From Mesostigma viride (Eukaryota; Streptophyta; Mesostigmatophyceae; Mesostigmatales; Mesostigmataceae), in contig RPFO01001985.1 in assembly GCA_009746045.1 (NCBI GenBank), forward strand, positions 24,607 through 88,606: 64,000 nucleotides of DNA, in the 5' to 3' direction. Positions 34,093 to 46,390 of this stretch are shown one piece after another; within the stretch, counting starts at the first letter, position 1; every line of letters begins with the position of its first letter. The position numbers and the translations under genes are program-made. The notes beneath the pieces were generated by a model. That model worked only from the letters and a program-made list of their open reading frames with translations, made no database searches and was not told the DNA's origin.

Positions 34093-35580
34093 TTAAAAAT
34101 ATAATTACTTACAGCAGAGTGAAATCACTCAAACCAAAGCAAACGCCCAGCTATAAACCTATATACAGAGCCATGTCAAAGCTCTATACTACGATAAGAC
34201 CAATGGAAACGCCTAACGGGAGGAACCTAATAGCCCTGCTGCACCGCAAAATCAGCCCGCGTACGGCGGAGCATGATGTCAGCCATGGCCCGAGTCAGCG
34301 CCACCGACAAGCGCTGACGCCAATATGACGTCCAGGTCCGCGCCGACCATGGGGCCCGCTGGCCCTCCAGGTCCAGCCGGTCCTCCCGGAGCCGGCAACA
34401 CTCCTTGAAGAAGGCGGAGGTCAGGGGCCCCATGGCCCCAAACTCCTCCAGGACAAAGGGCACCACACGATGGTGCCCGACGTCGCCGTAGGCCAGGAGC
34501 TTGGCCCGCTCCGCCCGGTCCGCCGTGTAACCTGCCGTGAGGGAGGCCCCAGCCACGTGGCTAAGAGCCAAGGGCCGCGCCACCGAAACGTCAATAAGCA
34601 GATGCCGGCCACCCCCCTCAAAGTCCAGCACCACGATGTCAGGCCGGTGGTTGGGGGAATAGAAGGCAGCGCCATCCGCATCCTCGGACCGGATGTTCGC
34701 GTGGGGGAAAACCGACCGAATCATGGCGAGCACCACCGTCAGGAGGACAGTGTGCAAATACAAATACCAATTCTGATTCTGTTGGCCCCCATGCAGGCAA
34801 GGTAGTGAGTCCCCGTGGGATCCAGCGGCTGCCCACAGCTACCACAAGGCCGCCCGGCCGGAACAAGAGGCTGCGGGGCAAATAGCTGGTGCCGGAGCGC
34901 CACCGAGTAGTGGCTGGGAGCCAAGGCGAATGGGGGGGCCATGGGAAGAGCACGAAGGTACGCCGAGCCCACACTCCGCAAGGAAAGCGAGAACAGCCAC
35001 GCACGTCCCTGGGCGTTGAGGTCCGCGAAAAGAGCAATCCAATCAGCCGTGTGCAGAATACCCGCGTAGGTTTTCTGGTGTTTATCGATGACGCGAGCAG
35101 GGAATGCGGCGGGAGATTGAACGGAGGCGACCGAGGGAGTGCCGCGAGGGAGGTGGCGCTGTACCGCCTGAGCGGCACGGACGGGAGAACAGGCCTGCTG
35201 GATCTCAGCATAGGCCTCCTGGATGGCGGTGACGAAGGGCAAAGGGCTGCTGGGGTCCAGGAGGTCAGGCGCTGCCGTTGCCAAAAGGGGCAGGAGCCGG
35301 CAGCTTTCCGCCCACGACTGAGCGACGGAGCCCAAAAATGCTGCTGGGGCCAGCCGGGCGGCACGAGTCAGACCGCAGCCACCCATCCGTGCAGGCAGGG
35401 TGGCAATGCGAATAGCATGTGGCGGGAGGTCGGGGCCCGGGACCAAGATATATATACCTGACGTTTCCATTGGTCTTATCGTAGTATAGAGCTTTGACAT
35501 GGCTCTGTATATAGGTTCATAGCTGGGCGTTTGCTTTGGTTTGAGTGATTTCACTCTGCTGTAAGTAATTATATTTTTAA
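34093..35580 (-). mobile_element. 1488-bp TIR element inserted in Ty3 integrase, carrying a LINE fragment
   Basis: 119-bp terminal inverted repeats (34093-34211 and 35462-35580) differ at one position and start TTAAAAATATAATTAC. The target TATA is duplicated (34089-34092 and 35581-35584). Removing one copy with the insert restores the integrase codons AKIYLTHVF. No transposase is encoded, so it is non-autonomous. The TIRs do not place it in a superfamily I can name. Confidence 0.9.
34227..35480 (-). pseudogene. Captured LINE reverse transcriptase C-terminal fragment
   Basis: Minus-strand frames contain hallmarks of the region after the RT domain in plant and algal LINEs: LPARMGGCGLTRAARLAPAA, a Cys/His cluster CGSCGQPLDPTGTHYLAC, then (in the next frame) RPDIVVLDFEGGGRHLLIDV and VPFVLEEFGAMGPLTSAFF. 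There is a frame change near 34740-34800. The fragment fills nearly all of the internal space of the TIR element, so it was captured and moved as passenger DNA. Confidence 0.75.
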
Positions 35581-37380
35581 TATACCTGACGCACGTGTTT
35601 CGGTTTCATGGGCTCAGCCGGCAGTTCATCTCTGACCGCGACAAGCTCTTCACGGCCAAATTCTGGCAGGAGTTCTTCGAGCAACTGGGCACCAAGGTGT
35701 CGCTGGGCACGGCCTACCACAGCTCGTCGTCGCACCTGGTGGAGCGGTTGAACCGCACGGTGCAAGAGACCATGCGACACTACACCGACACGGTGGGCAG
35801 CAATTGGGAAGAACTTCTGGGCTTGGTGGAGTTTTCCCTGAACAATGCCCCCCAGGCCGCCCATGGGTTCACCCCCTTTTTCCTCAACTCCGGCCGACAC
35901 CCTCTCACACCGCTCGACTTGCTTGGGAGCCACGAGCTGGGAGAGGATCAGGTCAAGCTGGATACCCTGCAAGGGGTCGACCGGTTGCTGCGGCGGATGC
36001 ACCAAGCGCATAACAGCGCGGTTCAGGGCTATCGCGCAGCGGCAGCGCGGTATCTGGAGAGGACAGCCGGCAAGCGGGATCCCAGGGCGCCGTCCATCGA
36101 GGTGGGCGATTGGGTCCTGGTTGAGGGCCCGCAGATCGGGCGATTTTCGCACAAGGTGGAGAAGGAGCTGAAGACTAAGCTCCGACCCATGTTCCTGGGA
36201 CCCTACAAGGTCCTCACCAAGTTCGATGATGTCATGTTCCAGGTGGACATTCCAGTGTCATGGAACCTCACGTCCAACCGTTTTCACCGTGACCAGCTCA
36301 AGTTGTATCACCAGAACACCATTCAGGGTAGGGTCAATCCCCCAGCCCCACTGGAGTTCAATCCGGACACGGGGGAACAGGAGGACGAGGTGGCCGCGAT
36401 CGTGGGTCACCGGGATGTCAAACGGGGACGAGGGGTCCAGCGACAATATCGGGTGCGATGGCGATTCGCACAACACGAGTCCGAGGACTCCTGGCGCACC
36501 GCTACTGAGTTAGCGGGGTGCGCCCGCTTACTAGAAGCATACAAGGAGACGCACCAGTTGCGTTAGCAGACCACAGCCGGTAGGGTGTAGGGTGAGGGTG
36601 GTGCGGGAGCCAGGTATTTGGTACGCGTCGACTAACGCCCTGACATCTTGTGTGTGGACTGTGCAGAGGGACGCCGCGGAGGCGCTTCCCAGAGACCAGA
36701 CTTCCGTTGGCGCCGTGGAGGCTGCTGACGCAGGATTCCGGGTTGCAGAAGGGGAGTCCAGTGAGGGGGATTTGGTCGACATGGATATAGCCGACGATTC
36801 GGAGGTCCCAGAACCGGAAGCGGGGGTAAGGACGCAGATAGCTCGTGGAGAGCCTGCGGTCCGGAGGGATGCACCAGGGGCCGGGGGCTCGAGAGATGGT
36901 GGCGGGCAGACGGGGCCCTCCTCTAGTCGCGAGCGCCAGCAAGAAACCTCGTCAAGGCCTGGAGCACCGGACGCGCGTACGTTGGAGTTGGTAAAGGAGC
37001 TGCACGAGGAGACGTTCAATCCCCGGGTGTTCTTGCGTGACTACGGTCGGGAGGGGGAAGCCCTGGTGGAACGACGACGGCGTCGCCGTAATCAAATGCC
37101 GTCGCACCTCCGCGCTGATTCTATCATGGCGCGGGTCGGCCCTGTGCAGATGGAGACTTTTCGAGGGTTCGTGCGGCGCAACGTGAGGTTCCGGATCGAG
37201 ACCCGCACGGCTGCGCACAACGGTGTGGTGGTTGGGACCGACTGGGAGACACATGAGCGGGAATGCGCCTGTCATGACGGGTGCATGAACACGCTGGAAG
37301 CGGGGCTGGCATTCCCACGGCTCCTTCTCCTCTTACTTCCACCCCCAGTGCGGAAGCTGCTGGAATACACTAGGAACTCA

Positions 37381-37720
37381 GATCTGAGATTTTTCTCAGT
37401 TTTTCTCAGTTTTCTCAGTTTTCTCAGGAAGGCTGCCTGAGATTTCCTGAGATTTCCTGAGATTTCCTGAGATTTCCTGAGATTTCCTGAGATCAACTGA
37501 GAAAAATCTCAGTTTTCTCAGGAAAACTGAGAAAATCACCTGAGAAAACTGAGAAAACTGAGAAAAAACTGAGATCAGCCTGAGAAAGTCGCCTGGCCTG
37601 AGATTTTTTTTTCTCAGGAACGAAATTTCTCAGGCGCCCGGTTTTTTCTCAGGTTGCTGCCTGAGAAAATCTGAGACTGAGAATATCTGGGAAACTTAAG
37701 GCCTGAGAAAAACTGAGAAA
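37381..37720 (+). repeat. Left subterminal repeats of the non-autonomous CACTA
   Basis: Many copies of CTGAGATTTC and CTGAGAAAAC-type decamers. Mirrored by 42713-43030. Confidence 0.9.
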
Positions 37721-38280
37721 CCTCATGCACACAGAGAAATCGCATTCATACCACGCAACCAGAAATCACTTTGATTACAAATTATAATAATTTCTTGTGC
37801 AGTTGGAGTACAGCTCTTCAAGTTTAATAAGAACATCAATTTCAGTCACTAGACGAGTTGCTACAATCTGCTTCAGCGTAGCTCACTTTTCCATACGCCC
37901 TTGCACTTCTCCTCGTTGGTGCAAGGTCGCCCCGGCTAGGTTCAGCCACATTCTTGTGCTGCCTACCCCCTCTCCCCCTCTGCCCACGATTCCCCCGCGT
38001 AGGTTCAGCCGCATACTCGCGGCCATCGCCACCACGGGCAGAATCAGCAGCATTTTCTGCTGCAGGCTGCCTCCTTCCTCTCCCCCTCCGTCCACGCTTC
38101 CCCGTGCAGGTTCAGACGCATTGTAGCTGCATGGGTCATCACTGTCGCTGCTAGGTGGAGCCACATCCTCTTGGCTACCATTATCACTGCCGCTGCAGAT
38201 GGAGGAATCAGTTTCTGCTGCAGGCTGCTTACCCCTCCTCTTCCTTGGTGCAGGCATGCCATCCTCGCTGCCACACTAGG
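37721..38280. other. Internal CACTA region, no clear gene
   Basis: Contains imperfect Ala/Pro-rich and Ser-rich short frames with a repeated GTGCAGGTTCAG-type motif (about 37910-38260). No recognisable domain. Confidence 0.35.
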
Positions 38281-39010
38281 AACGGAGTGTTGACAAACTT
38301 TGACAATTGTTTGTCAAGAATTGTCAAATAGTTCTAGTGTGACCCGCTGGCTTCACACAGCCAAAAAAAAAAAAAATAATCAATTTTTGGCGGTAGAGAG
38401 ACCATGGAGGGACTGCCCGCTGCCCGCTGTAGACGCATACTGTAGTTCGTAGAAGCGTACTCCTTCGCTGCACTCCGGAGAGGAATCGTGACGGACTGAC
38501 GGTCTCCTTCGCTGCCCTCCAGAGAGGAGGCCGCTAAAGCGGCCGCTCGCTTCGCTCGCTGGGAGCTTTGCGCGGATTGGTTGGCAGTTCTTCCGTGCGC
38601 TTGGCGCGGATTGGTGGTCAGTCAGTCCGCCCCTTCTGGATTGGCCGCGTACTCGGTGATGCCCTGAATAGTGTCGGATTACCTTACATTGCCAAATTAG
38701 TAATATAGATTCTTGACATATCAACTGACATGACCTTGACAAACCTTGACAGAACTTGACAAAAGCTTGACATGATAACATCAAAGGCTTGACAAACCTT
38801 GACAGAATGTTGAAAGGTTGACAAAACCTTGACAATCTTTGAAATATCAACATATCAACACGGAAAAAAATGTCAATACACTGACAAACCAAGGTGATGT
38901 GTCAAGAAATGTCAAGACGTTAACAAACGAAGGCCAAAAAAATTGTTAACATGACAAAATGTCCACAAATGTTAACATGACAAACGTCAACATGACAACC
39001 AAAGGCGTAG
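38281..39010. repeat. Second family of short repeats (TTGACAAA/CTTGACA)
   Basis: Scattered direct and inverted copies of a motif like CCTTGACAAACCTTGACA, especially 38710-39010. They may be old subterminal repeats of another element or expression-linked repeats. Confidence 0.6.
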
Positions 39011-40100
<1,090 letters not shown>

Positions 40101-42712
40101 TGTGAATGATATATATGGCTGCCTACAGCACCGCGCATGGTGTCCAAGTAAAATTATGGCGCTGCCAAGGCTGCGTACCTGCCGTTATCGCCTTGGTCTT
40201 TGTCACGGTGGCGTTCTCCAATTCACGTGCAACGTCCACTTCCTGTGCCAGCTCTGGCGCGGCGCGTGCCCTTCGGGCTGAATTTCAAATTTCCGCGTGC
40301 AGTCCGTTGGAGAGGGGCGCTGCGTCCGGAGTCCGGACTTAGGGAATTCGGAGGCTGCTGGTCGCACAAAAGATCGTTGTTGGCTGTTGAGTGATGTCCG
40401 ACTGGCACGATGGAGAGGGCTCCATCACATTGGCGACCTCACCAGTGGCCCACATGTACCGACGAGACCTGCATCTCGAGCTTGTCGGCCCTCACGCTGC
40501 AGCTGTCGCCATGCGAGACGCCCTGAGACTCTCGGCATGATTTTTCCCGTGCAATATCACGCCCTCGATTCGCAGCAAGGCCCGTCTGCTCCAATATGGC
40601 CGACTGCGGGCTGTGCCGTAACAGGAAATGTCCGGGTGATGGCAGGCAGTGCCTACCCATCCCACCGCACGCACCGCGTCAAGCAATATTTCCACTTCCG
40701 CTGCTGCTGGGCACCGGGCTACTGCCTACATTTCTTCAATCGCTCCATCGCCTCCTCCATGGTGCCTCGCTCCCTGCGGCCCCTCCGCCACGCCGGATAT
40801 CCATGGCAATCAAGCCTACCGGCTACCACCATACCGGCCACGAGCCCTTGCTGCACCAAACGAAGTGTGCGGCCCCGAATTAAGTGAAGTACACGGCAGG
40901 ACTGGGAACCACCTGAAATTACATCGGGGTCTCCAGTGGACTTGGCGTCACATCTTGCTAACGTTGTCACTGTCGGCAGTTGTCAGTTGCTGTTGGTTGT
41001 TGCATGCTGAGGGTTGCAGATGTTCTAGGAACAGCTGGTCCAATGTTGCTATGCATGCAGTTACTCTTGCCATTACGTGTGTCCGTGTGCCTCCAACCAT
41101 CCCGCCACAATGCCAGCACCCTCCACCCCGCTAACTCCCACTCGCCCCACTCCCCTGCCTGTTCCATACCCGCCCCACCCACAAATATACGTCACAGACA
41201 TCCACATGCCGTTATCCATCCCCACCTGACTACGGACTACTCTCGCCCCCACGCTGAGGTCCCCCACAACACCGTAACACCGCCCTCCTCCCCCAAACCA
41301 TCCGATGACCCACCCGACCATCCACCTTGAGTCCCCCCAAACCAACCTATCTGACTACCACCCTTCCGTATTACATACACCACCTTCCACACCAACATAA
41401 CAAACCACCTACTAAACAAACCTACCGCCCCACAACGAGGTTCCCCTACACCACTGCACCCCGCCCACCCCGCCCCCCGCTGCCCCAACATACGATGACT
41501 CCACCCCACCATCCACGTGAAGCATAACCATCCACCCCGGCCTCCGGGGCAACCAATCAGCTGTCCACTCAACCATAACTGACACTGCTGCACCGACCAC
41601 CGGCAAGCCCGCCTACGTACCATACCCAAGCCACCCACGCAACCCAAGCATCCCCAACCCTCACACGAACCTGTGACCTACGCACGAGCTACCTACAACT
41701 GCGACTCACAACTACTACATAATCAACCCATAACAATGTCCCCCATGACCCCCGCCAAAGGGGGGGGTCCCCCCAATAGTCCAACACACACACACACACA
41801 CACACTCTACAATACCCAGGACCACGAGTACCCACCCAATTCACCTCCCACAACGGTATCACCCACGAGTCCAGTGCCCCACCCATGTCCACAGCGACAC
41901 CCCGGAGACTTCACCACGCCCACCGACTGCACGCACGCACACCTAGCTGCACACTCCCACGCACCTACCCTCGCACGCACGCATGCACGCAGCCATCAAC
42001 CCACCCACCAAGGCACGCCTGCACAAACGCGCACATGCACAAGTGCACGCACACGCACACATAGCTGCACACTCTCACGCACCCACTCACGCACGCACGC
42101 CTGCACACAGCCATCAACCCACCCGCCAAGGCACGCCTGCACAAACGCACTCATGCACAACTGCACGCACTCGCCCACGCACGCACACCTAGCTGCACGC
42201 CTGCACGCAGTCACGCAATGCATGGCAGCATGCCCGCCTTCTATATCATTCTTGGAATATCATGTTGCATATGGCATTATTATCATGTTTGTAAATTTAA
42301 CTCCTTGCTTTCTGTATGCTTTCTTTCTTTGGGGGATGACTTGATGCAGATCGTGGAGCATACAAGCTCGACGAGAAGACGTACACATCAATATTGAGTG
42401 AAACCACCGTTGCTGGGCTCTGGCATGCCAGCTGTTATATGGCCATGAGCCATCAGCTAGCAATCCAGAAATAGGATGAGAGCAGTTTTGAGTCGATGTT
42501 TTATATTTTGATGGTATTGAAATGATGAGTCACAGAATGCCACAATGAAACATAAGTTCATTACTATCAAACAGCGTGATGCCATGAATGCCACGCCTAA
42601 TACCACAAGATGTGCTAATAACGTATTTAATTCATTAATGAATTGTTGGATTTATTGCATGATGGTGTTATGCTTGTTAGAATACACATTTAATTCTGGC
42701 AATGGCATGCCT
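40101..42712. other. Internal CACTA region, possibly captured sequence, then low complexity
   Basis: 40100-40900 is GC-rich with short open frames (one minor frame has clustered Cys near 40600) but no convincing gene. 41090-42230 is C/A-rich low-complexity sequence, including a CA run near 41790 and GCACGC-rich tandem sequence at 41930-42215. 42240-42712 is AT-rich with nothing recognised. Confidence 0.35.
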
Positions 42713-43030
42713 GAGAAAATGCCCTGAGATTTTAAGCGCCTGAGAAAATGCCCTGAGATTTTCAGCCTGAGAAAAAAAAATCTCAGTGTCCACGTAAAAT
42801 CTCAGTTTCCACTTAGCCCTGAGATTTCCTGAGATTTCCTGAGAAAAAGCCAATTTTCTCAGGCCAATCTCAGGAAATCTCAGGTCACTTTCTCAGGAAA
42901 TCTCAGGAAATCTCAGGAAAATCTCAGGAAATCTCAGGAAATCTCAGGACATCTCAGGAAATCTCAGGAAATCTCAGTTTTTTTCTCAGGAAATCTCAGG
43001 AAATCTCAGGAAATCTCAGTTTTCTCAGTA
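42713..43030 (-). repeat. Right subterminal repeats of the non-autonomous CACTA
   Basis: Repeated AAATCTCAGG-type units, inverse to those at 37381-37720. Confidence 0.9.
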
Positions 43031-44099
43031 GCGAGTTCCTAGTGTACCACTTCCCCCGGTATCTTCCGCCAGAGGGGGCGCTACGGGGTGAAAAATGCCT
43101 GCGAGAAGGGCAGTATTCGTTGCGGCAGGCTCTGGATCGCGTTGTGGCGATGGATGATGAGGACCAGGATGATGGGAGTGAGGGATATGACTCCAGTTCC
43201 GACGACGACGACCATCCTCCACACCCTCCCTCTCGTTCCCCTCCGCGGGATCCGCCGTCTCGGGGTTCCCAGGGGAGCGGCGGAAGAAGCCGTCCTGTGC
43301 CTCGTTATGAGGCGCCACCGCCGGCGACGGGCTGGGGGCGACCTTCAGGGCGCGAGACGCGGAGTCTTCCAAGGGCGACCGGATGGGGTGGGGGCAGCCA
43401 AGCTGCTCCTCGACGTGTTCCGGAGGGGCCGGCACGTCGTCGCTCGCCATCCCCGCCCTCCCGTTCGCGTTCCCGCTCGGACTCCGGGACTGATGTACGC
43501 CCCGCTCGCCAAGCGTCACCACCTCCTCGCCGACCAGCGGATCGGCACTGGGAGCGCACGTGGGGGTCGGCGGTGGGGTTGGAGCAAGAGCGAGAGAATC
43601 GGCGACGGCGAACGGATCCGACAGAGACCGCGGTGGCCAGGGCCGAACGGCCGGCTAGGGAGGAGCCGATTGATGAGGCTCCCGCTAGCAACCCGCCCGA
43701 TGCGGGCCAAGAAGAGACTACCTTCCATGTCTCCCTGGAACCGCGCTCCCGAGCGGAAGAGGTCCCACCGGAGCCCCACTTCCTGGTCTCCTTGGAGCCT
43801 CGTCTCCGGCCTGCCCAGGACGGACCGTCGATGTCACGTCCTGCGGAGGGACCGAGTTTACCTAGTACCGTACGGATTGCCGCGGAGGGTCCTGGTGTGG
43901 CGGGTGTTATGGTGCCGGCGGAACCCGTGGTTACCCTTGAGACTCTCGTGGCTGCGGTGCAATCAGGGCAGGGTCTCATGCAGCGGATGCTGGAACAGCT
44001 CGGGCGTCAGGGCGATCACTCAGTCGCCACCTCAGTAGGCTACGAGGCCGCTTCCCGGGCAGCCTCACACGAGGAGTGGTCGCTGGGGGACTTCATGCA

Positions 44100-44716
44100 G
44101 TTGTGAGGGTGAGAATGCCACGAATTCCGCCATGGTTCTTGCAGGAAGTTGCCTTTATTAATAACAAGGAAACACAGACGTAAGTCACGTCACTTCCAAG
44201 ACTGCACGCAGCACAGACGACAGGGTCGCAGTGCCAAGAGAACGTGCACGCAAGAACTAGCGCCCCAGTGTGACCAAGTCACTCATATAGCTTGCTAGGG
44301 ACGCGTCCAAGTATTCAGCTGCACTGTCACAGCTGAACTGTCAATCAATTGATTACACAGACTCTGGCACGCCTTTGGCGCGCAGATCTATCAATTGTCC
44401 ATACGGCTAGTCCTGTGGACCTATCCGTACACTAGTCAGCATCAATTGTCTCATAGGTCCTGGCGCGCTACAGTGCGCCTACCTATCAATTGACCATCAA
44501 GTCCTGTACAAGTCCTGTCAACGTCCTGCGGACTATCAAAGTGACACTTGTACATCCTGTGTCCGTACGCGCCCACAGTGGCGCGCCGGGTACTGTCGGC
44601 ACAGCCTAGGAAACGTCATAACTTTTACGTTCCTTAACCAAATGAGGCGTTCAAGGTGCCGTTGGAAAGAGCGTAACAATCTCTATCCATCTAACGTAAA
44701 TCCTTTACGTTAACTC
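44100..44716 (-). repeat. 3' LTR of copia-like element
   Basis: 617 bp, nearly identical to 51322-51935. LTR ends (element sense GAGTTAACG to CTCACAAC) are not the usual TG to CA; boundaries were set by the target-site flanks. Confidence 0.88.
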
Positions 44717-45664
44717 CAATCCCTTCTTTTCTTTAGGGATCACATCCCCTGCCAGGGACCCTTGAAGTAGCTTGAAATGTCCTTCACTCCAGCTTGAAGC
44801 TTGAACAGATGTCTTTAATGGCCATTGCCATTCCCCCAGCCCTTTCTTTTAAGGAACTGGAAAAGAAACAGATCTGCCACAGGGAAAACCATTCATGAGA
44901 AATGGATAAAAACCTATGGAAGTGGCATTACAGAGTACCACCAGATATTAGAAGCACACAAAATTAAATACATACAGGTTAATTCTATGAGGTCTTCTCC
45001 AGGAATTAATCCCATCACCTCGGTAGAGCCTCCAGTACAATGACCTTCTGGCGGTGAGTTACATTAATCCCAGATACTAATCCCATAAAACCCAGTACAT
45101 ATTCAATATAAGTACAATAAATCCATGACAATTAAAATACCACTTGACAAAGTAAGGCGTATTACAATAGTTTGCCTGTCATTCTCTCAACAGGGGTCTA
45201 TTGGCGCCCGTCTTACGGCGCCCGTCTACTTGCCAGATGGTAAACTGCCACAGCAAACAAATGACAAAATGAAACACATAGGCAACAATTAAATCCTGCC
45301 CTGGGGAACTAGGGAAGTCTGAACAGGCAAACACCTGAACAGGCCAGCTTGTAGAAACATAATACCAGGGAATCGAACCCCGCCCTATAAACCCCAGAAT
45401 AAAGGTTCCCAGACCATTGTGAGAAGTATGTACAAATATACATTTCTTTTAAAATAGAATACATGGTCTGTAATGGACCTGTCAACCTTGTGTAGTCAAC
45501 AGCATGAACCCCAGCCAAAACCTGGCTGTATCCTGATTAAAATCAGAGTGAGTGTACCATGGTCCATGAGCCTTAGTACAGACTAAAATACAGGTATTAT
45601 GCCAGTCACAATGCTGACACTACCACACAATCTGCTCTCCAATGCCCTATAACCATGCACCAGC
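44717..45664 (-). other. Copia 3' untranslated region
   Basis: Between the RNase H stop and the 3' LTR; AT-rich, no ORF with recognisable homology. Includes the polypurine tract next to the LTR. Confidence 0.5.
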
Positions 45665-46390
45665 TTAGACAGCTTGCTGAGATGGGTCCATCAGAGACTG
45701 AAGAACCTTGTATTGCACTGCTGCCTTCTGCACTAGCTTGGTCAAAGCATCAGCAGGATTGTCAACCCCAGGGATATGCTCAATATTGGCCAAGGAGGAC
45801 AACTCCTTAAGAAGGAGATAATCCAAGTCCCTACTTCTGGCCATCTGCCTGTGCACAAACTGCACCATCCCCATGGAGTCTGTTTTTAGAAGAGTGGTAA
45901 CCTGAAGTGGCCAAGGAGTGTTAGAAGTCATCTGATGAAGCAACTCCTTCAGATAAAGGCTTGTGTGAATGCCTTCACAAATAGCCCTGCATTCTGCCAC
46001 ATCACTGCTGACAGCCACCCGTTTGTGCAGGCGACTAAACCAGCTCACCAAACTCCCCAGGCCTTCCTGTCTGAGCACAAAGAGCCCTGCAGCCCTGCCC
46101 CTGACCTTGGAGACCTGCCTGCTGTCCATTGAGCTATCCACATACAGCTCCATGCAAATGGGTTGTGATAAATCCACTGCAGACAACAGAATGCCAGATG
46201 AAGCCCTGACCTGATCAGCCACCTTGGCAGACCCTAGCTCCACCAGCATGTCATCAGGCAACCTGGCTATGACCATAAGGTCTGGCCTGGAAATGCCTGC
46301 CACCCAAGCAACCATGCCCCTCACCATGGGACACAGTGCCTGTGTGATGGTTGGAGGAAGCTTGCTAATGAGGGTCTCTTGATATCATTG
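45665..46390 (-). CDS. pol: Copia RNase H region (separated from RT by a frame change)
   Basis: Contains the link segment AWVAGISRPDLMV expected after copia RT and the RNase H residues in ELYVDSSMDS (first Asp), VAVSSDVAECRAI (Glu/Asp region), KTDSMGMVQFV and HIPGVDNPADALTK. The frame is open upstream to about 46385 (LISKLPPTITQALCPMVRG), while the RT frame ends at TAG 46365-46367, so a single-base shift separates the two. RNase H removes the RNA template during cDNA synthesis. Confidence 0.8.

Larger units (their letters stand above)
30875..36566 (+). pseudogene. pol: Ty3 pol: protease, RT, RNase H, integrase, chromodomain (disrupted)
   Basis: Order of domains on the DNA: aspartic protease with DTGAS near 31175; reverse transcriptase with RYPLPRID near 32010 and the catalytic YLDDIL near 32340; RNase H with VATDASKVAIGG near 32775; integrase zinc region (HELHDSLLGGHQ to CPSCQ, 33735-33880); integrase core with DFIGPF near 33959, SDRDKLF near 35630 and Glu in HLVERLN near 35740; and a C-terminal chromodomain (VAAIVGHRDV to YRVRW and DSWRTATEL, 36385-36505). 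A small insertion at about 33090 shifts the frame in RNase H, and the frame shifts back near 33340. A TIR element (34093-35580) lies inside the integrase. Chromodomains target such elements to marked chromatin. Nonfunctional as it stands. Confidence 0.9.

Noticed and set aside
34093-35580. piggyBac insertion because TTAA occurs at both ends
   Set aside because: Restoring the integrase codons requires the duplicated target to be TATA outside the TTAA ends, so TTAA belongs to the terminal repeat.
41073-42223. Several 60-220 aa frames in C/A-rich sequence
   Set aside because: Low complexity, overlapping frames on both strands, no recognisable domain.
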